The notes: generated by a model from the letters alone, not told the origin. A DNA stretch of 64,000 nt from Streptomyces goshikiensis (GCF_014650555.1 NZ_BMVE01000012.1:207676-271675); one strand, 5' to 3'; shown: positions 9,501-17,816, counted from the stretch's first letter. Numbers and translations are program-made.

Positions 9501-11139
9501 CTTCGCGCTCACCGGGTCGGATCTTGACCCGCTGTGGAGGGTGCTTGGTATCAGAGAGCCGGGCGCCGAGGACCTTGCCGACGTGCTGAAGGAGATCGCG
9601 CAGGCCGGCAGCGCGCCTGATGTCCGGCAGCAGCAGGTGATGCTCAATGCCCTACGTCGCCTGCGGGACCGCGTCGCGTCCGATGACGGACAGGTCCAGC
9701 TCGGGCTGCGGAACAAGTTGCGCCCGCTGCCGCTGTGGACCACGGCCGGGTGGACCAAGACCAGGCCGGTCTTCGCTGTGGACCACTCCGGCCTCGAACG
9801 CGCCCTCGCGGAACGGCTGCCTCTTTGGAAACCTGGAGGGGACGTCCAGCAGTTCGCCTCGCTGCTCGGCCTGCTACGGGTCACTCCGCTGGACGTCGTC
9901 GGCGCGCAAGTCGTCGGCGGACAGGACCTGTCGCCGGACGGCACTCTCACTGAGGACTTCCGCCGAGCCGTCGTCGCCCTCCAGGACCTCCTTGTCCGCG
10001 ACGAGCCCGAGGTGGCGGAGAATTTCACCGGCTGGACTTGGCTGGCCGGCCTGGAGGTACGGCTCCATCCCGGGCTGCGGATCCGGCTCGAACCAGGCGG
10101 CGGGCACGAGCCGATCGAGCTCCCCATCGACGCGCAGATCGACCGCGAACAAGCCACCATCTTCATCCGGTCCGTCGAGGCACTGAGCGCCAAGGGCGGT
10201 GCGGGAGCGGCGATCGCTTCCCATTTCGCTACGGAGCGGACACGCGTTGGGCACCGATGGCGAGATGTATGGGAGGAGGGCCTGGTGGAGACCGTCCGCG
10301 AGGACGCCCTCAGCTCGACCGAGCAGCAGGACCAAGAAGACCGTCAGCGGCTGGACGAGCAGCTGCGCCGACGGGAGCAGGAGAAACCGCCCTCACGTCC
10401 GATGCCGCCCGCCCCCGCATCACGCCCCGCGCCGCTACGACCCGCGAACGGCGTACCGGCGCCGCGCCCCGCTCCCGACGCTCCGCCCGCACCCCTGCCG
10501 AGCGCACCGCCGCCACCTCCGAGGCCGGAACAGTTGGCACCCGTGCGCCGCCTCGTGGGTGCGGCCGAGTTCGACAAGCGGCCCCGTAAGGTCACCCGGA
10601 CCGGTACTCCGTCACTGCATCCGGGTACGTCGTCCCGATCGAGCTCCGCACGACCCGGCGGAAGCAAACGGCGGCCGTCCTCACTCCCCCAGCCCCGGCC
10701 CGGCGGCGCCTTGCCACGAGAGCAGTCCGCACCGCTCGGCTACCGGGACTCGGACAAGGAGCGGCTCGTGATCCGAGCCCTACGCCAGATCCTGCGGGAG
10801 CAGGGCATCGAACTGGAGGACCAGCGCGGCGTTTCGGGACTTGGGGCGGATGCCTTTGACTCGGCCGGGCGCTACTACGAGATCAAGGCCCACGGCGGCG
10901 CCGTCCCGCCAGAACTGACCCTTACTCGTGCCGAATTCGTGCGGGCACTATCCGAAGGGGAAAACTACACCCTGGTCATCGCCTCGCATCTGGAGGAGGG
11001 CACCGGCACCCCCACCCTCCGCCTCGTGACCGACCCTGTGAACCGCTTCGAAGTCGAGCCTCCGACGGACGTCAGACTCAAGGGCATCCGGGACACGGAT
11101 GTGGACTCCACACTGTACGAGTGGCCCACTGAGGAGTGA
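6538..11139 (+). CDS. Giant sacsin-like GHKL ATPase with C-terminal NOV/DUF3883 nuclease-like domain
   Basis: The protein is about 1,533 residues. The N-terminus has the ATP-site motifs of the Hsp90/sacsin GHKL fold: EFVQNANDA (residues 73-81), HDGVSV (99-104) and GRFGIGLSTL (128-137). A long region without known motifs follows, then a Pro-rich linker (about 1,280-1,340). The last 110 residues match the NO VEIN C-terminal domain (DUF3883), with GADAF and YYEIKA giving D1438, E1448 and K1450, a PD-(D/E)XK pattern. I chose the GTG at 6538 because GGGGGGAG lies seven bases upstream; a TTG at 6448 is also open. It probably uses ATP-driven clamp motions to sense or remodel a target and control the nuclease domain. 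It is the first cargo gene of the island. Confidence 0.82.
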   Translation: MDHEALTSAVRRLLDDPRVDPELEVSGTEEAARAVRLLDQGLREGPGVFRRMAEGAQRGAETLSSDPLQVLSEFVQNANDARASQLRFLWRPDALLIAHDGVSVRMGDVLLLGMPWLSGKTADAQSTGRFGIGLSTLRALATTWEVHCHPFHVRFADLALEPVSPPELPEEISGPQWTVFRIPLESDALPASDLFEWFESWSDASLLFLRHLKRIEVSDGERTTVLALSWEDAARDRVPVGGADTDVRVRHATASDGVVWRVYEAQVPPRPGWERHHKAVGTTMPVAVALPLQPQGHGSVHAGLPVAPLDAAARVHAQFDPVASREGFADSRFNHQLVTLVADLWEAAVRDVLGRVDPAAWHLIPLPSTAGATSPDRLQDTMRAALHSRARQSLASELTLPVADGGPAAPLAEFAAEEAALSGVLDDADITRLSGAPYAFPSTSRDRAGRWRRVLADWRSAGAADLRPEVRVTDALGLFDEADRDVTPIIRLAAVALEAGHAYALARKPCVVTADGRPLRPSADQHAFAEGSGETTGVLDHLGVVLDLHSAYWEEDQWSKRVVDWLRRQGWLVRRDDTAAVLRLVARLGESGGLLPDAEETEEIARLTSLQRALGEVPKKLRDQLGPAIGRAIRLNGFMFDDHGDESPARVQPRAAYLSSALESTDGDRFAVAARKTPGLVWVHRSYARSLLSAAQSNGLSRTAFLRLLGVADTPRLTQVPRSQYHHSYFKRYSADSRLGLARDCMWRSPDRWRAMSDRGANFTLDDLISADLVAVVANIVAERNVEERRRRTAALLRTLAGPVTSHDQARVAMAWADRKWVVKGDTSAMWVWRLRDTAWLEDADGDLRTPAELQLRTPDAEALYGHDNPGYLHFAIHQALATRADVLTALGVSGDPDVPRLMERLRELRERTPGNVEVGDGLRAEALLVYRALARRLTERSVDTPRAEVEKQIRYGFMGEELVLTDQGWMMSGACFRGTAVLRGFRPFALTGSDLDPLWRVLGIREPGAEDLADVLKEIAQAGSAPDVRQQQVMLNALRRLRDRVASDDGQVQLGLRNKLRPLPLWTTAGWTKTRPVFAVDHSGLERALAERLPLWKPGGDVQQFASLLGLLRVTPLDVVGAQVVGGQDLSPDGTLTEDFRRAVVALQDLLVRDEPEVAENFTGWTWLAGLEVRLHPGLRIRLEPGGGHEPIELPIDAQIDREQATIFIRSVEALSAKGGAGAAIASHFATERTRVGHRWRDVWEEGLVETVREDALSSTEQQDQEDRQRLDEQLRRREQEKPPSRPMPPAPASRPAPLRPANGVPAPRPAPDAPPAPLPSAPPPPPRPEQLAPVRRLVGAAEFDKRPRKVTRTGTPSLHPGTSSRSSSARPGGSKRRPSSLPQPRPGGALPREQSAPLGYRDSDKERLVIRALRQILREQGIELEDQRGVSGLGADAFDSAGRYYEIKAHGGAVPPELTLTRAEFVRALSEGENYTLVIASHLEEGTGTPTLRLVTDPVNRFEVEPPTDVRLKGIRDTDVDSTLYEWPTEE

Positions 11140-11149
11140 GCAAACCTCA

Positions 11150-11182
11150 CCCCGCCCGCAGTCAGCTTGCCTGCGGGCGGGG
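11150..11182 (+). terminator. Strong hairpin after the giant ATPase gene
   Basis: Perfect 12-bp arms (CCCCGCCCGCAG, 11150-11161, and its complement 11171-11182) surround a 9-base loop, 10 bases after the stop. It should separate the first cargo gene from the three-gene unit that follows. Confidence 0.8.
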
Positions 11183-11398
11183 TACACGGATCGAGATGGC
11201 AGCTCCCGATGTTGCCGTAGCCCCCAGAGGTTGTACGCAATCGGCCTCCCACCGACATGGGCAGCCGGCCCCAAAACCCTTCGGTGACCACCTTTTGGAA
11301 TGGCTATGCCGGGCCCTCCAACCTGGCATACGATCCGAATCGAAACACCTGTGACGTGGGGCTGGTTACAGGTCGTATTCGCCGGGGAGACACATCAA

Positions 11399-13162
11399 AT
11401 GTCGTTGGAGTCTGTTGACGAGGCCAGTACCGAGGAGCTTCGCCAGATTGAGCGGGAGAAGCGCCGACAGCGACAGCTCGCCCGGGAGAGAGGCGAGATA
11501 CCTGCTCTTCGGGCTCGTCGCAGAGCCGTCAATCCCGGCGATCTCGGCGTGGCAGGTGCTACACCGGATGCCCCGCCTGCACCGCTGGTGCTGCCCGCGC
11601 GCCTCGTCACCATCCTGGATCGTGTTGGCGGAGAGGCCGGGGGCGCGGACATGTTCCACGACGTACTCATGCGAGCCGGCGGCTTGAGCGATCCGATGGA
11701 GTACGTCGCCAACGCCGTACGGGAAAGCATCTCCGCCGCATTCCCGCCCCTCAGCGCCCTCGCCCATCTTGCCGATCTCACAACGGCAGGGATGCCTGTC
11801 TTCAGCAACGACGAATCGCTGCGGGCCGAAGCAATTCTCACCGGCCGCCTTCCCGCTCCCCCGGTGGATCCCTCCGAGCTGGACTCATGGCAGCTGCTCC
11901 TAGAGGCTCACGAGGCGGGTACCCGTGCCGTCCTCTCCAAAGGTGCGTGGCGCCGCGTCGTGCATACGCTCCCACTGGCCGTTGTAGACGACCTCATCGA
12001 CTCCGGGAGGCTCGATGTACGGGCCGACTTGGCCAGCTGGCCGGACCGAGACGACCGCTCCCGCTATGTAACGGCCCGCGTGTCGCCGGGCGCACTCGGC
12101 GCCTCCGACGTCAAGGCCCTCGCATGGACGAGTGAGCTGCGACGGCTCGCCGTGATGGAGGGGGCCGAGGTCCTTCCGGTCGATGGGCGGCACGACGAGT
12201 GGAGTCTGCGTGCGGCGCTGCTCACCGGTGACGTCAATGCGCTCGACCAGGTAGGGCCACTCGGCGACACGCATTTCCCACCGGATCTGTCCCGGCTGGT
12301 CCGCTCACTTCAGGCCGTACGCCGCGGAGCTGCCGTGGGACCAGAGCTGGGACATGAACCGGGACTGTTCTTCCTACTGGAGGACTGTCTCCCGCATGAT
12401 CGCCTGGTGTCCGGCTCGTCCAAGTTCCACTACTGGGCCGGCACGCGGCGCCTGTACCGGCTACTCGACGAGGCTCATTGGGCCATGGCAGCTGAACCCG
12501 ACATTGCACCGGACGTCCTGCGCAGCGTGGTGGAGCAGGCGATCGCTCTACGCAACGAGAAAGAGGGAGCAGGAGCCGGCAAAGCGGACCGGGAAGCACG
12601 CGCGGTGTTGGCGTATGTCTACTTCCTGACTGCTCGTCCGGGAGATCGGGACAAACTGGACCGGGCTGTCGGGCTCCTGGAAGAGGTACTCATGCGCGGT
12701 ACTCGGCGTCGCGGAGGCGTGGACCCTCAGGCTCGCCGACGCATGATCCTACTCAGCGATCTGCTGCAGGCCCTGCGTCAGAAGTCGAGACCTCACGACG
12801 TCCTCAACCCGTATCTGGCCCTCTCCGTCGAGCACGGTTCGTCCGAGTGGCGCCACGGCTGGCGAAATCTGCGCGGTCAAGTCCCCGCCGAGCAGTTGGA
12901 GTACATCAACAACGCCAAGGACCGAGTCCAGCGACGCGAGATGGCCGGGCGAATGGGCAGGGAGGCTGAGATTCTGTACGAGCTTCCCCTGGACGAACAG
13001 TTCCTGCGGATCCCGCGCGTCCACTCACCTGTTCTCCAACCGCGGATACGCCCCTTGGAACGCCGCACGGACCCAAGTACGTCCGAAGAACGGAACTGGA
13101 CCGCGTCCGAAGCGGCTCGGGACATCGTCAGCCGCAGCAGAATCATGAGGGAAGACCACTGA
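11399..13162 (+). CDS. Unrecognised island protein, largely helical
   Basis: I do not recognise this family. The 587-residue product starts with a very basic predicted helix (residues 8-43, rich in Arg, Lys and Glu) that could be a coiled coil or bind nucleic acid. The middle is Ala/Leu-rich and helical. Residues about 350-500 show helix-pair spacing that could be TPR-like. The tail is charged. I chose the ATG at 11399, with GGGGAG nine bases upstream, over one at 11300 that has none. Its stop overlaps the next start by one base (TGATG), so translation is probably coupled. Position suggests an adaptor or substrate receptor for the Hsp70-like partner; this is inference. Confidence 0.7.
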   Translation: MSLESVDEASTEELRQIEREKRRQRQLARERGEIPALRARRRAVNPGDLGVAGATPDAPPAPLVLPARLVTILDRVGGEAGGADMFHDVLMRAGGLSDPMEYVANAVRESISAAFPPLSALAHLADLTTAGMPVFSNDESLRAEAILTGRLPAPPVDPSELDSWQLLLEAHEAGTRAVLSKGAWRRVVHTLPLAVVDDLIDSGRLDVRADLASWPDRDDRSRYVTARVSPGALGASDVKALAWTSELRRLAVMEGAEVLPVDGRHDEWSLRAALLTGDVNALDQVGPLGDTHFPPDLSRLVRSLQAVRRGAAVGPELGHEPGLFFLLEDCLPHDRLVSGSSKFHYWAGTRRLYRLLDEAHWAMAAEPDIAPDVLRSVVEQAIALRNEKEGAGAGKADREARAVLAYVYFLTARPGDRDKLDRAVGLLEEVLMRGTRRRGGVDPQARRRMILLSDLLQALRQKSRPHDVLNPYLALSVEHGSSEWRHGWRNLRGQVPAEQLEYINNAKDRVQRREMAGRMGREAEILYELPLDEQFLRIPRVHSPVLQPRIRPLERRTDPSTSEERNWTASEAARDIVSRSRIMREDH

Positions 13163-13950
13163 TGGGCAGCAGAAACAAGAGGCAACCCCTCAACGCCATC
13201 CCCGAGTTCCAGGGGGTGCGCTCCCGTTCCAGGCCCGGTGTCGCCCGGGACCAGCCGAAGGCGCAGGGTCAACAGCCCCGGTCGTCGGGCCGACAAGCCG
13301 GATCCGACGCCAGGACGGACACGGCCACGCAGCAGACCGTCAGGAATCGGGACCTTGACGTTGCGGAGGAACACGACGGACGCACTCCCGTGGTGGGCGA
13401 CGCGCTCGCCGACCCCGGCGCGCTCTTCGAGAAGTTGACCGTGAAGTTGGCCTCTCAGGTGGACAAGGCAGCCTCCAAGGCCGGACTGAAAGCATCACAG
13501 GAGCTGTCCCGCAAGCTCACCGAAGAGCTCGACGACGCCATCCGCGTGGCCATGTCCACCGCCGACAAGGTGGGCACGCTGGTGCGTCAAGCGGTCCAGG
13601 CAGCAGTGGACGACACCCTAAGGACCGCTGTACTCGACGCCACTCGCGTCCGCGACCAGCAGCTCGCGCAACTCGCGCTCATCGATCGCACCGCATGGGG
13701 CACAGACGACATCGAAGCTGTGCGCCTGCGCGTCGACGCCGAGATGAAGCGGGCGGGACTCACTCGTCTGACGACGCCAACCAACCTGACGCCGTTCGAC
13801 GTCGTGGACTCGGAGGAGCACAACCACGCGGTCAGCTACGAGGTTCTGTCGCCGGCGTACGTCGAGACGGTGACCGGCCGCGTCGTTCAGCGTGGCGCAG
13901 TACGGCGGCTGCCGGCAGATGGCACTGGCGAGTCGAAAGGCAGAGGATGA
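13162..13950 (+). CDS. GrpE-like protein, putative exchange factor for the island Hsp70
   Basis: The 262-residue product has a disordered basic N-terminus (1-80). A long amphipathic helical region follows (85-175), then a small C-terminal domain. The C-terminal domain (about 196-254) recalls the GrpE beta domain: a PFD at 211-213, histidines at 220 and 222 followed by AV, and TGRVVQRGAVRR at 238-249. A long helix before that domain is also the GrpE layout. GrpE proteins release ADP from Hsp70. The start overlaps the previous stop, and the stop overlaps the start of the Hsp70-like gene (ATGA), so the three are co-translated. The resemblance is by eye and needs a structural comparison. Confidence 0.65.
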   Translation: MGSRNKRQPLNAIPEFQGVRSRSRPGVARDQPKAQGQQPRSSGRQAGSDARTDTATQQTVRNRDLDVAEEHDGRTPVVGDALADPGALFEKLTVKLASQVDKAASKAGLKASQELSRKLTEELDDAIRVAMSTADKVGTLVRQAVQAAVDDTLRTAVLDATRVRDQQLAQLALIDRTAWGTDDIEAVRLRVDAEMKRAGLTRLTTPTNLTPFDVVDSEEHNHAVSYEVLSPAYVETVTGRVVQRGAVRRLPADGTGESKGRG

Positions 13951-15992
13951 CGTTCGGGATCGACTTCGGCACCAGCAACTCGGTCGTCGCACGCTGGACG
14001 GGGCACGGCACTGAGGTGATCCGGGTGGACAGCGGGGGCCTGCCCGCCGAGTGGAACCGCCCTGGCTTCGACGAGCTGTTCCCCTCAGTGGTCTCCATTC
14101 GCGACGTGCAGCGAACGCTGTGCTTCGGATGGGCCGCGAAGTGCAGTACGACTACACCACAGGACGCGGTCAAGCGCATGCTCGCTTCCAGGCCGAGGGC
14201 CTCCTCCGAAGAAGACGAGAGCGCGCGCCTGTCAGTGCCGGAGGAACACAACGTCTGGCTGGGCGACGAGCCCTATCGGAGTACGACGGTAGCGGCTTCC
14301 CTGTTCGACCAGATGCGGGCCGGGGTCCGCCGTAATCTTCGGGAGATGGACGAGGCCGTCGTCACTGTCCCCGCCAATGCGACCGGCGCGGCCCGCTACC
14401 GAACCCGGGCCGCGGCCCGCCTGGCCGGCATCAAGGTGAAGGCTCTCATCAACGAGCCCACCGCGGCGGCCATCAGCTACGCCCACGACTACCCCGGCGA
14501 GGGATGCTTCCTCGTCTTCGACTGGGGCGGCGGCACCATCGACATCACGGTTCTCGAGCACTACGACGGCATTTTCGACGAGATCGCCTCACGAGGGATC
14601 ACGGCCCTCGGCGGACTCGAATTCGACGAGGCGCTGGTGAGGCTCGTGCTGCCCAAGCTCGGTACGAGGCCTGAGCACCTCACGCGCGCCGAAGCCCTTC
14701 GCTGGCGCCGTCATGTAGAGCTCACCAAGATCGCACTGTCCCAGCCAGGGACCACGGAGGTCCTGTCCGAGCCGCCCGGCGGCGGCCGAGCGGTGGTCAT
14801 CCACCGCGAGGAGTTCGAGCAGGCCGTCGAACCTCTAGTACGGCGAGCTCTGGTGCCGCTGGAGGAGTGCCTCAACGACGTGGGGCTCTCCCCCGGCGCG
14901 CTCGACGCCGTGCTGATGATCGGTGGAACTTCGCAGATCCCGATGGTCCGGCGCGAGGTCGAGGCGGCACTGGTCCGGGATGTCGTCGACGCGCGTCTAT
15001 GCAACCCCATGACGGCAGTCGCCCGCGGAGCCGCGATCACAGCAGCCGAGATCGACGGTCTGGTCCCGGGGACCACCATCTCGGTGGCCGCCAGCCATGA
15101 TCTGGGGCTCGCCTTCCAGGCTGGCGGCCGTCGCGGGTTCGCCACGTTGATCCCGCGCTACTCCACCCTGCCCGCACGCGGCAGCCGCAGTGCAATGCCC
15201 GCCGTTCGCGGTGCATCAAGAGTCGTCCTTGAAATCGTCGAGGGCGACAGCGCCCGTGCCGCCGATGACGAGCGCACGTTCCCGCTCGCCCGGCTCGAGC
15301 TGCCCGTACCCCAGCCCGCGGCCGATCCCTCAGCCAATCTCTTCGACGTCGACTACCGGTACGACCGCGATGGAATCCTCAAGGTCCGAGCCGTTCTGCG
15401 GCATGGGGGCCGCGAGATCCTCAACGAGGAACTCGACTGCTTCGGACCCGACGGAACGCCCATCGAGCAGGGCCTCGACCGTGAGTTGGAACGACTGCTC
15501 CGACGGATTACCGAGCCGGCTCCCGACAGCAACGCGAGGAAGACCGGTAGTTCCCGGGCGGACGCCGAATCGCAGGTGGAAGAACCCAGGCCGACTGCTG
15601 CGGCTCTCGTCGTCGACGGCAGAGGAGTCATGACGGCAGGGCGCACCCCGGCATCACGGCGACCGCCAAGCTATAGGCTGCTCACCTCCGCACTCGCAGC
15701 GATCGGGCAGCGCTTCCCGGACCGGCGCATTGTCACGGTCATCGGCACGGATGTGTCCGAGGCGGTCGAGCACCATGAACGGGACCTACTGGACCAGGCC
15801 ATCGCCCAAGGGAACGTAATCGCCGTTTCCTCGACGTCCTCGCACGCGGTACTTAACGTCGCGGGGCAACTCAACGCACCGGTGGTATCGATGGAGAACC
15901 TAACGCGGTTCCGCACCCCCTACCCCTGGCTGGCGGAGAAGGGGCGCTTCATCCAGATCGCCTGGGTGGACAGGCTCTGGTTGTTCCCCTGA
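13947..15992 (+). CDS. Hsp70-like ATPase fused to a PIN/NYN-like domain
   Basis: The start is the ATG at 13947, overlapping the previous stop. Residues 1-370 are an Hsp70/actin-fold ATPase: GIDFGTSNS (4-12), NEPTAAAISY (169-178), DWGGGTIDITV (192-202) and MIGGTSQIP (324-332). Residues about 375-505 look like a reduced substrate-binding beta domain. The helical lid is absent. After a linker, residues 551-681 resemble a Zc3h12a-type NYN/PIN ribonuclease: VVDGRG with D557, alternating strands and helices, and VVSMEN at 646-651 where families usually have SND. The central acidic pair appears replaced by SSHA. It may therefore be a weak or non-catalytic RNA-binding domain. Together with the GrpE-like protein it forms a dedicated chaperone pair. 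Confidence 0.78.
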   Translation: MTFGIDFGTSNSVVARWTGHGTEVIRVDSGGLPAEWNRPGFDELFPSVVSIRDVQRTLCFGWAAKCSTTTPQDAVKRMLASRPRASSEEDESARLSVPEEHNVWLGDEPYRSTTVAASLFDQMRAGVRRNLREMDEAVVTVPANATGAARYRTRAAARLAGIKVKALINEPTAAAISYAHDYPGEGCFLVFDWGGGTIDITVLEHYDGIFDEIASRGITALGGLEFDEALVRLVLPKLGTRPEHLTRAEALRWRRHVELTKIALSQPGTTEVLSEPPGGGRAVVIHREEFEQAVEPLVRRALVPLEECLNDVGLSPGALDAVLMIGGTSQIPMVRREVEAALVRDVVDARLCNPMTAVARGAAITAAEIDGLVPGTTISVAASHDLGLAFQAGGRRGFATLIPRYSTLPARGSRSAMPAVRGASRVVLEIVEGDSARAADDERTFPLARLELPVPQPAADPSANLFDVDYRYDRDGILKVRAVLRHGGREILNEELDCFGPDGTPIEQGLDRELERLLRRITEPAPDSNARKTGSSRADAESQVEEPRPTAAALVVDGRGVMTAGRTPASRRPPSYRLLTSALAAIGQRFPDRRIVTVIGTDVSEAVEHHERDLLDQAIAQGNVIAVSSTSSHAVLNVAGQLNAPVVSMENLTRFRTPYPWLAEKGRFIQIAWVDRLWLFP

Positions 15993-16196
15993 CCGTCTGG
16001 CGGGGCTGGCGGGGCACCGGGTGGCTACCACCAACGAGCTGCAAGCGCGCTCCAGGCCGTTCAGAAGTGACGCGCCGGCCCTTGGCGCGCTGACAAGGGA
16101 AACGCGCTGTTCACGGCACCTCCAGTGGGCGTGGTGGTCGCCTGTGGCCGCAGGCTGGAAGGATCCACTCCCCTCCGCTATCGGGAGGCGATCCCC
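15993..16196. other. Gap between cargo and integrase
   Basis: About 200 bases with no gene. It should contain the integrase promoter; no clear motif is visible apart from the ribosome binding site GGGAGG at 16183-16188. Confidence 0.5.
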
Positions 16197-17591
16197 ATGC
16201 TCACCAGCGTCGGCCGCGGTCGGATCTACCGCCGCTGCGGCTGCAGGGACACCCACCGGCACCAGCTCGGTGCTCGCTGTCCTCACCTGGTCACCGACAG
16301 CGAGCACGGAAGCTGGGCCTTCGCCGTCGACATCCCCACCCCAGACCGTCGTCGGACGACGGTCTGGGGTGGTTTCGTCAGCCAGGACTCAGCCGAAGAA
16401 GCATTGCGGCGGTTCCTCGAGGGCGAGGCCGGCGGGTACAACGCGGACCCGAACCAGACCGTCGCCGCCTACCTGAACGCGTGGCTGGAGACGAAGGCCC
16501 TCGTACTGAAGCCCACCACTATGGCCCGCTACCGCGACTACGTCCGCAACGACCTCGTCCCCGCGTTCGGCACCCTCAAACTCGACCAGCTCGCCCACCG
16601 GCACATCTCGGCCTACGTCACCTGCCAGCTCGCCGCCGGCCGAGGCGAGACCACCCTCTACCGCTGCCTGGCCACCCTCTCCAGCGCCCTCGGCGACGCA
16701 GTCCGCCAACACCGCCTCCCCCACGACCCGGCCAGTCCCGCCGTCCTACGGCGACCGCCTGCGCGGGAGCGACGCATCTGGACGGCGGAGGAGGCTGCCC
16801 GCTTCCTCGCGTACTGCCACCGGGCCGACCCCGAGCTGGCTGACCTGTTCGAGTTCCTCATCGGCACCGGCGTGCGCAAGGGCGAAGCCCTCGGCCTCCA
16901 CTGGAACGACGTCCACCTGGCGGAAGGCGTCCTCTACGTGCGCTGCACTCTCTCCGCCATCGACAACAATCGCCTCGTCATCACCACACCGAAGACCCGG
17001 TCGAGCCGCGGCTGGGTCGCCATCTCACCCCGCGTCGCCACCGCCCTCCGGCACCACGCAGGAACAACGCCCCGCACACACGCTGATCCTGGCGACCCGT
17101 TCACCGGTCTCGTCTTCTGCCGACCCGATGGCCGACCGCTCGGACCACACCAGGTTCTCGACCGGCTCCATCAGCTCTCAACCGACGCGGGCGTCCCGCG
17201 GATCACTGTCCACGACCTGCGCCACCTGGCAGCCACCATCACCATCACCGCCGGCGTGCCCCTGACCGTCGTCTCCAAGACCCTGCGGCACTCCACCCTG
17301 TCGACCACCGCCAACATCTACAGCCACCTCACCCAGCAGGCAGCCCTCGAAGCAGTCGACACCATCGACCACACGCTCACCGGAGCCGAGAAGGCCAATC
17401 ACCAAACAGACCGTGCCGCGTGGCTGCGACCATCACGCGACCACATCCACCCGCTCAGTGAGCTTGTCCGCCGACTCCGCTCCCCCGCGACGCCGACCTT
17501 CAGCGCCACGGCCAACCGGCCACAGACTGGACGTGCGACCACACTGCGACCACCATGGCTCCGGACGCGCGAAAGGCCGTCCTCTCGTTAG
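16197..17591 (+). CDS. Tyrosine recombinase, island integrase
   Basis: The 464-residue enzyme cuts and joins the att sites at tRNA-Pro. The N-terminal arm-binding part has a Cys-rich motif (YRRCGCRD, with a later C) that may bind zinc. A core-binding SAM-like domain covers about 85-185 and the catalytic domain about 200-390. Catalytic residues visible are R227 (GVRKGE), H339 and R342 (HDLRH), H365 (LRHS) and Y375 (NIYSHL), so the set is complete. I chose the ATG at 16197 with GGGAGG eight bases upstream; the open frame extends to 16125. The gene ends 31 bases from the tRNA and points towards it, as in many actinobacterial islands. A decayed relative lies at 5411-5776. Confidence 0.93.
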   Translation: MLTSVGRGRIYRRCGCRDTHRHQLGARCPHLVTDSEHGSWAFAVDIPTPDRRRTTVWGGFVSQDSAEEALRRFLEGEAGGYNADPNQTVAAYLNAWLETKALVLKPTTMARYRDYVRNDLVPAFGTLKLDQLAHRHISAYVTCQLAAGRGETTLYRCLATLSSALGDAVRQHRLPHDPASPAVLRRPPARERRIWTAEEAARFLAYCHRADPELADLFEFLIGTGVRKGEALGLHWNDVHLAEGVLYVRCTLSAIDNNRLVITTPKTRSSRGWVAISPRVATALRHHAGTTPRTHADPGDPFTGLVFCRPDGRPLGPHQVLDRLHQLSTDAGVPRITVHDLRHLAATITITAGVPLTVVSKTLRHSTLSTTANIYSHLTQQAALEAVDTIDHTLTGAEKANHQTDRAAWLRPSRDHIHPLSELVRRLRSPATPTFSATANRPQTGRATTLRPPWLRTRERPSSR

Positions 17592-17607
17592 CGAGAGAAC
17601 GGCCTCC
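17575..17607 (-). terminator. tRNA-Pro terminator overlapping the integrase end
   Basis: The near-perfect inverted repeat AGGCCGTCCTCTCG / CGAGAGAACGGCCT lies directly after the tRNA on the minus strand and is followed there by TTTC. It overlaps the integrase stop. A diverged copy lies at 5745-5778 next to the left repeat. Confidence 0.75.
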
Positions 17608-17622
17608 GACCTGCGTAAACGC

Positions 17623-17699
<77 letters not shown>

Positions 17700-17816
17700 T
17701 TGTGCTTCCGACTGGGCTTCCCACTTGGGGTTTCCCGCCCGGCGGCACATGCAGAACATTACCCCACGCCGAGGGGTGTGCATGCACCGGTAATCGGCGG
17801 GAGGGAGGATGAGGGG

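Noticed and set aside
13695..13946. Longer N-terminus for the Hsp70-like gene
   Set aside because: The extra 84 residues overlap the GrpE-like gene and are Arg-rich; the Hsp70 signature starts immediately after the ATG at 13947.
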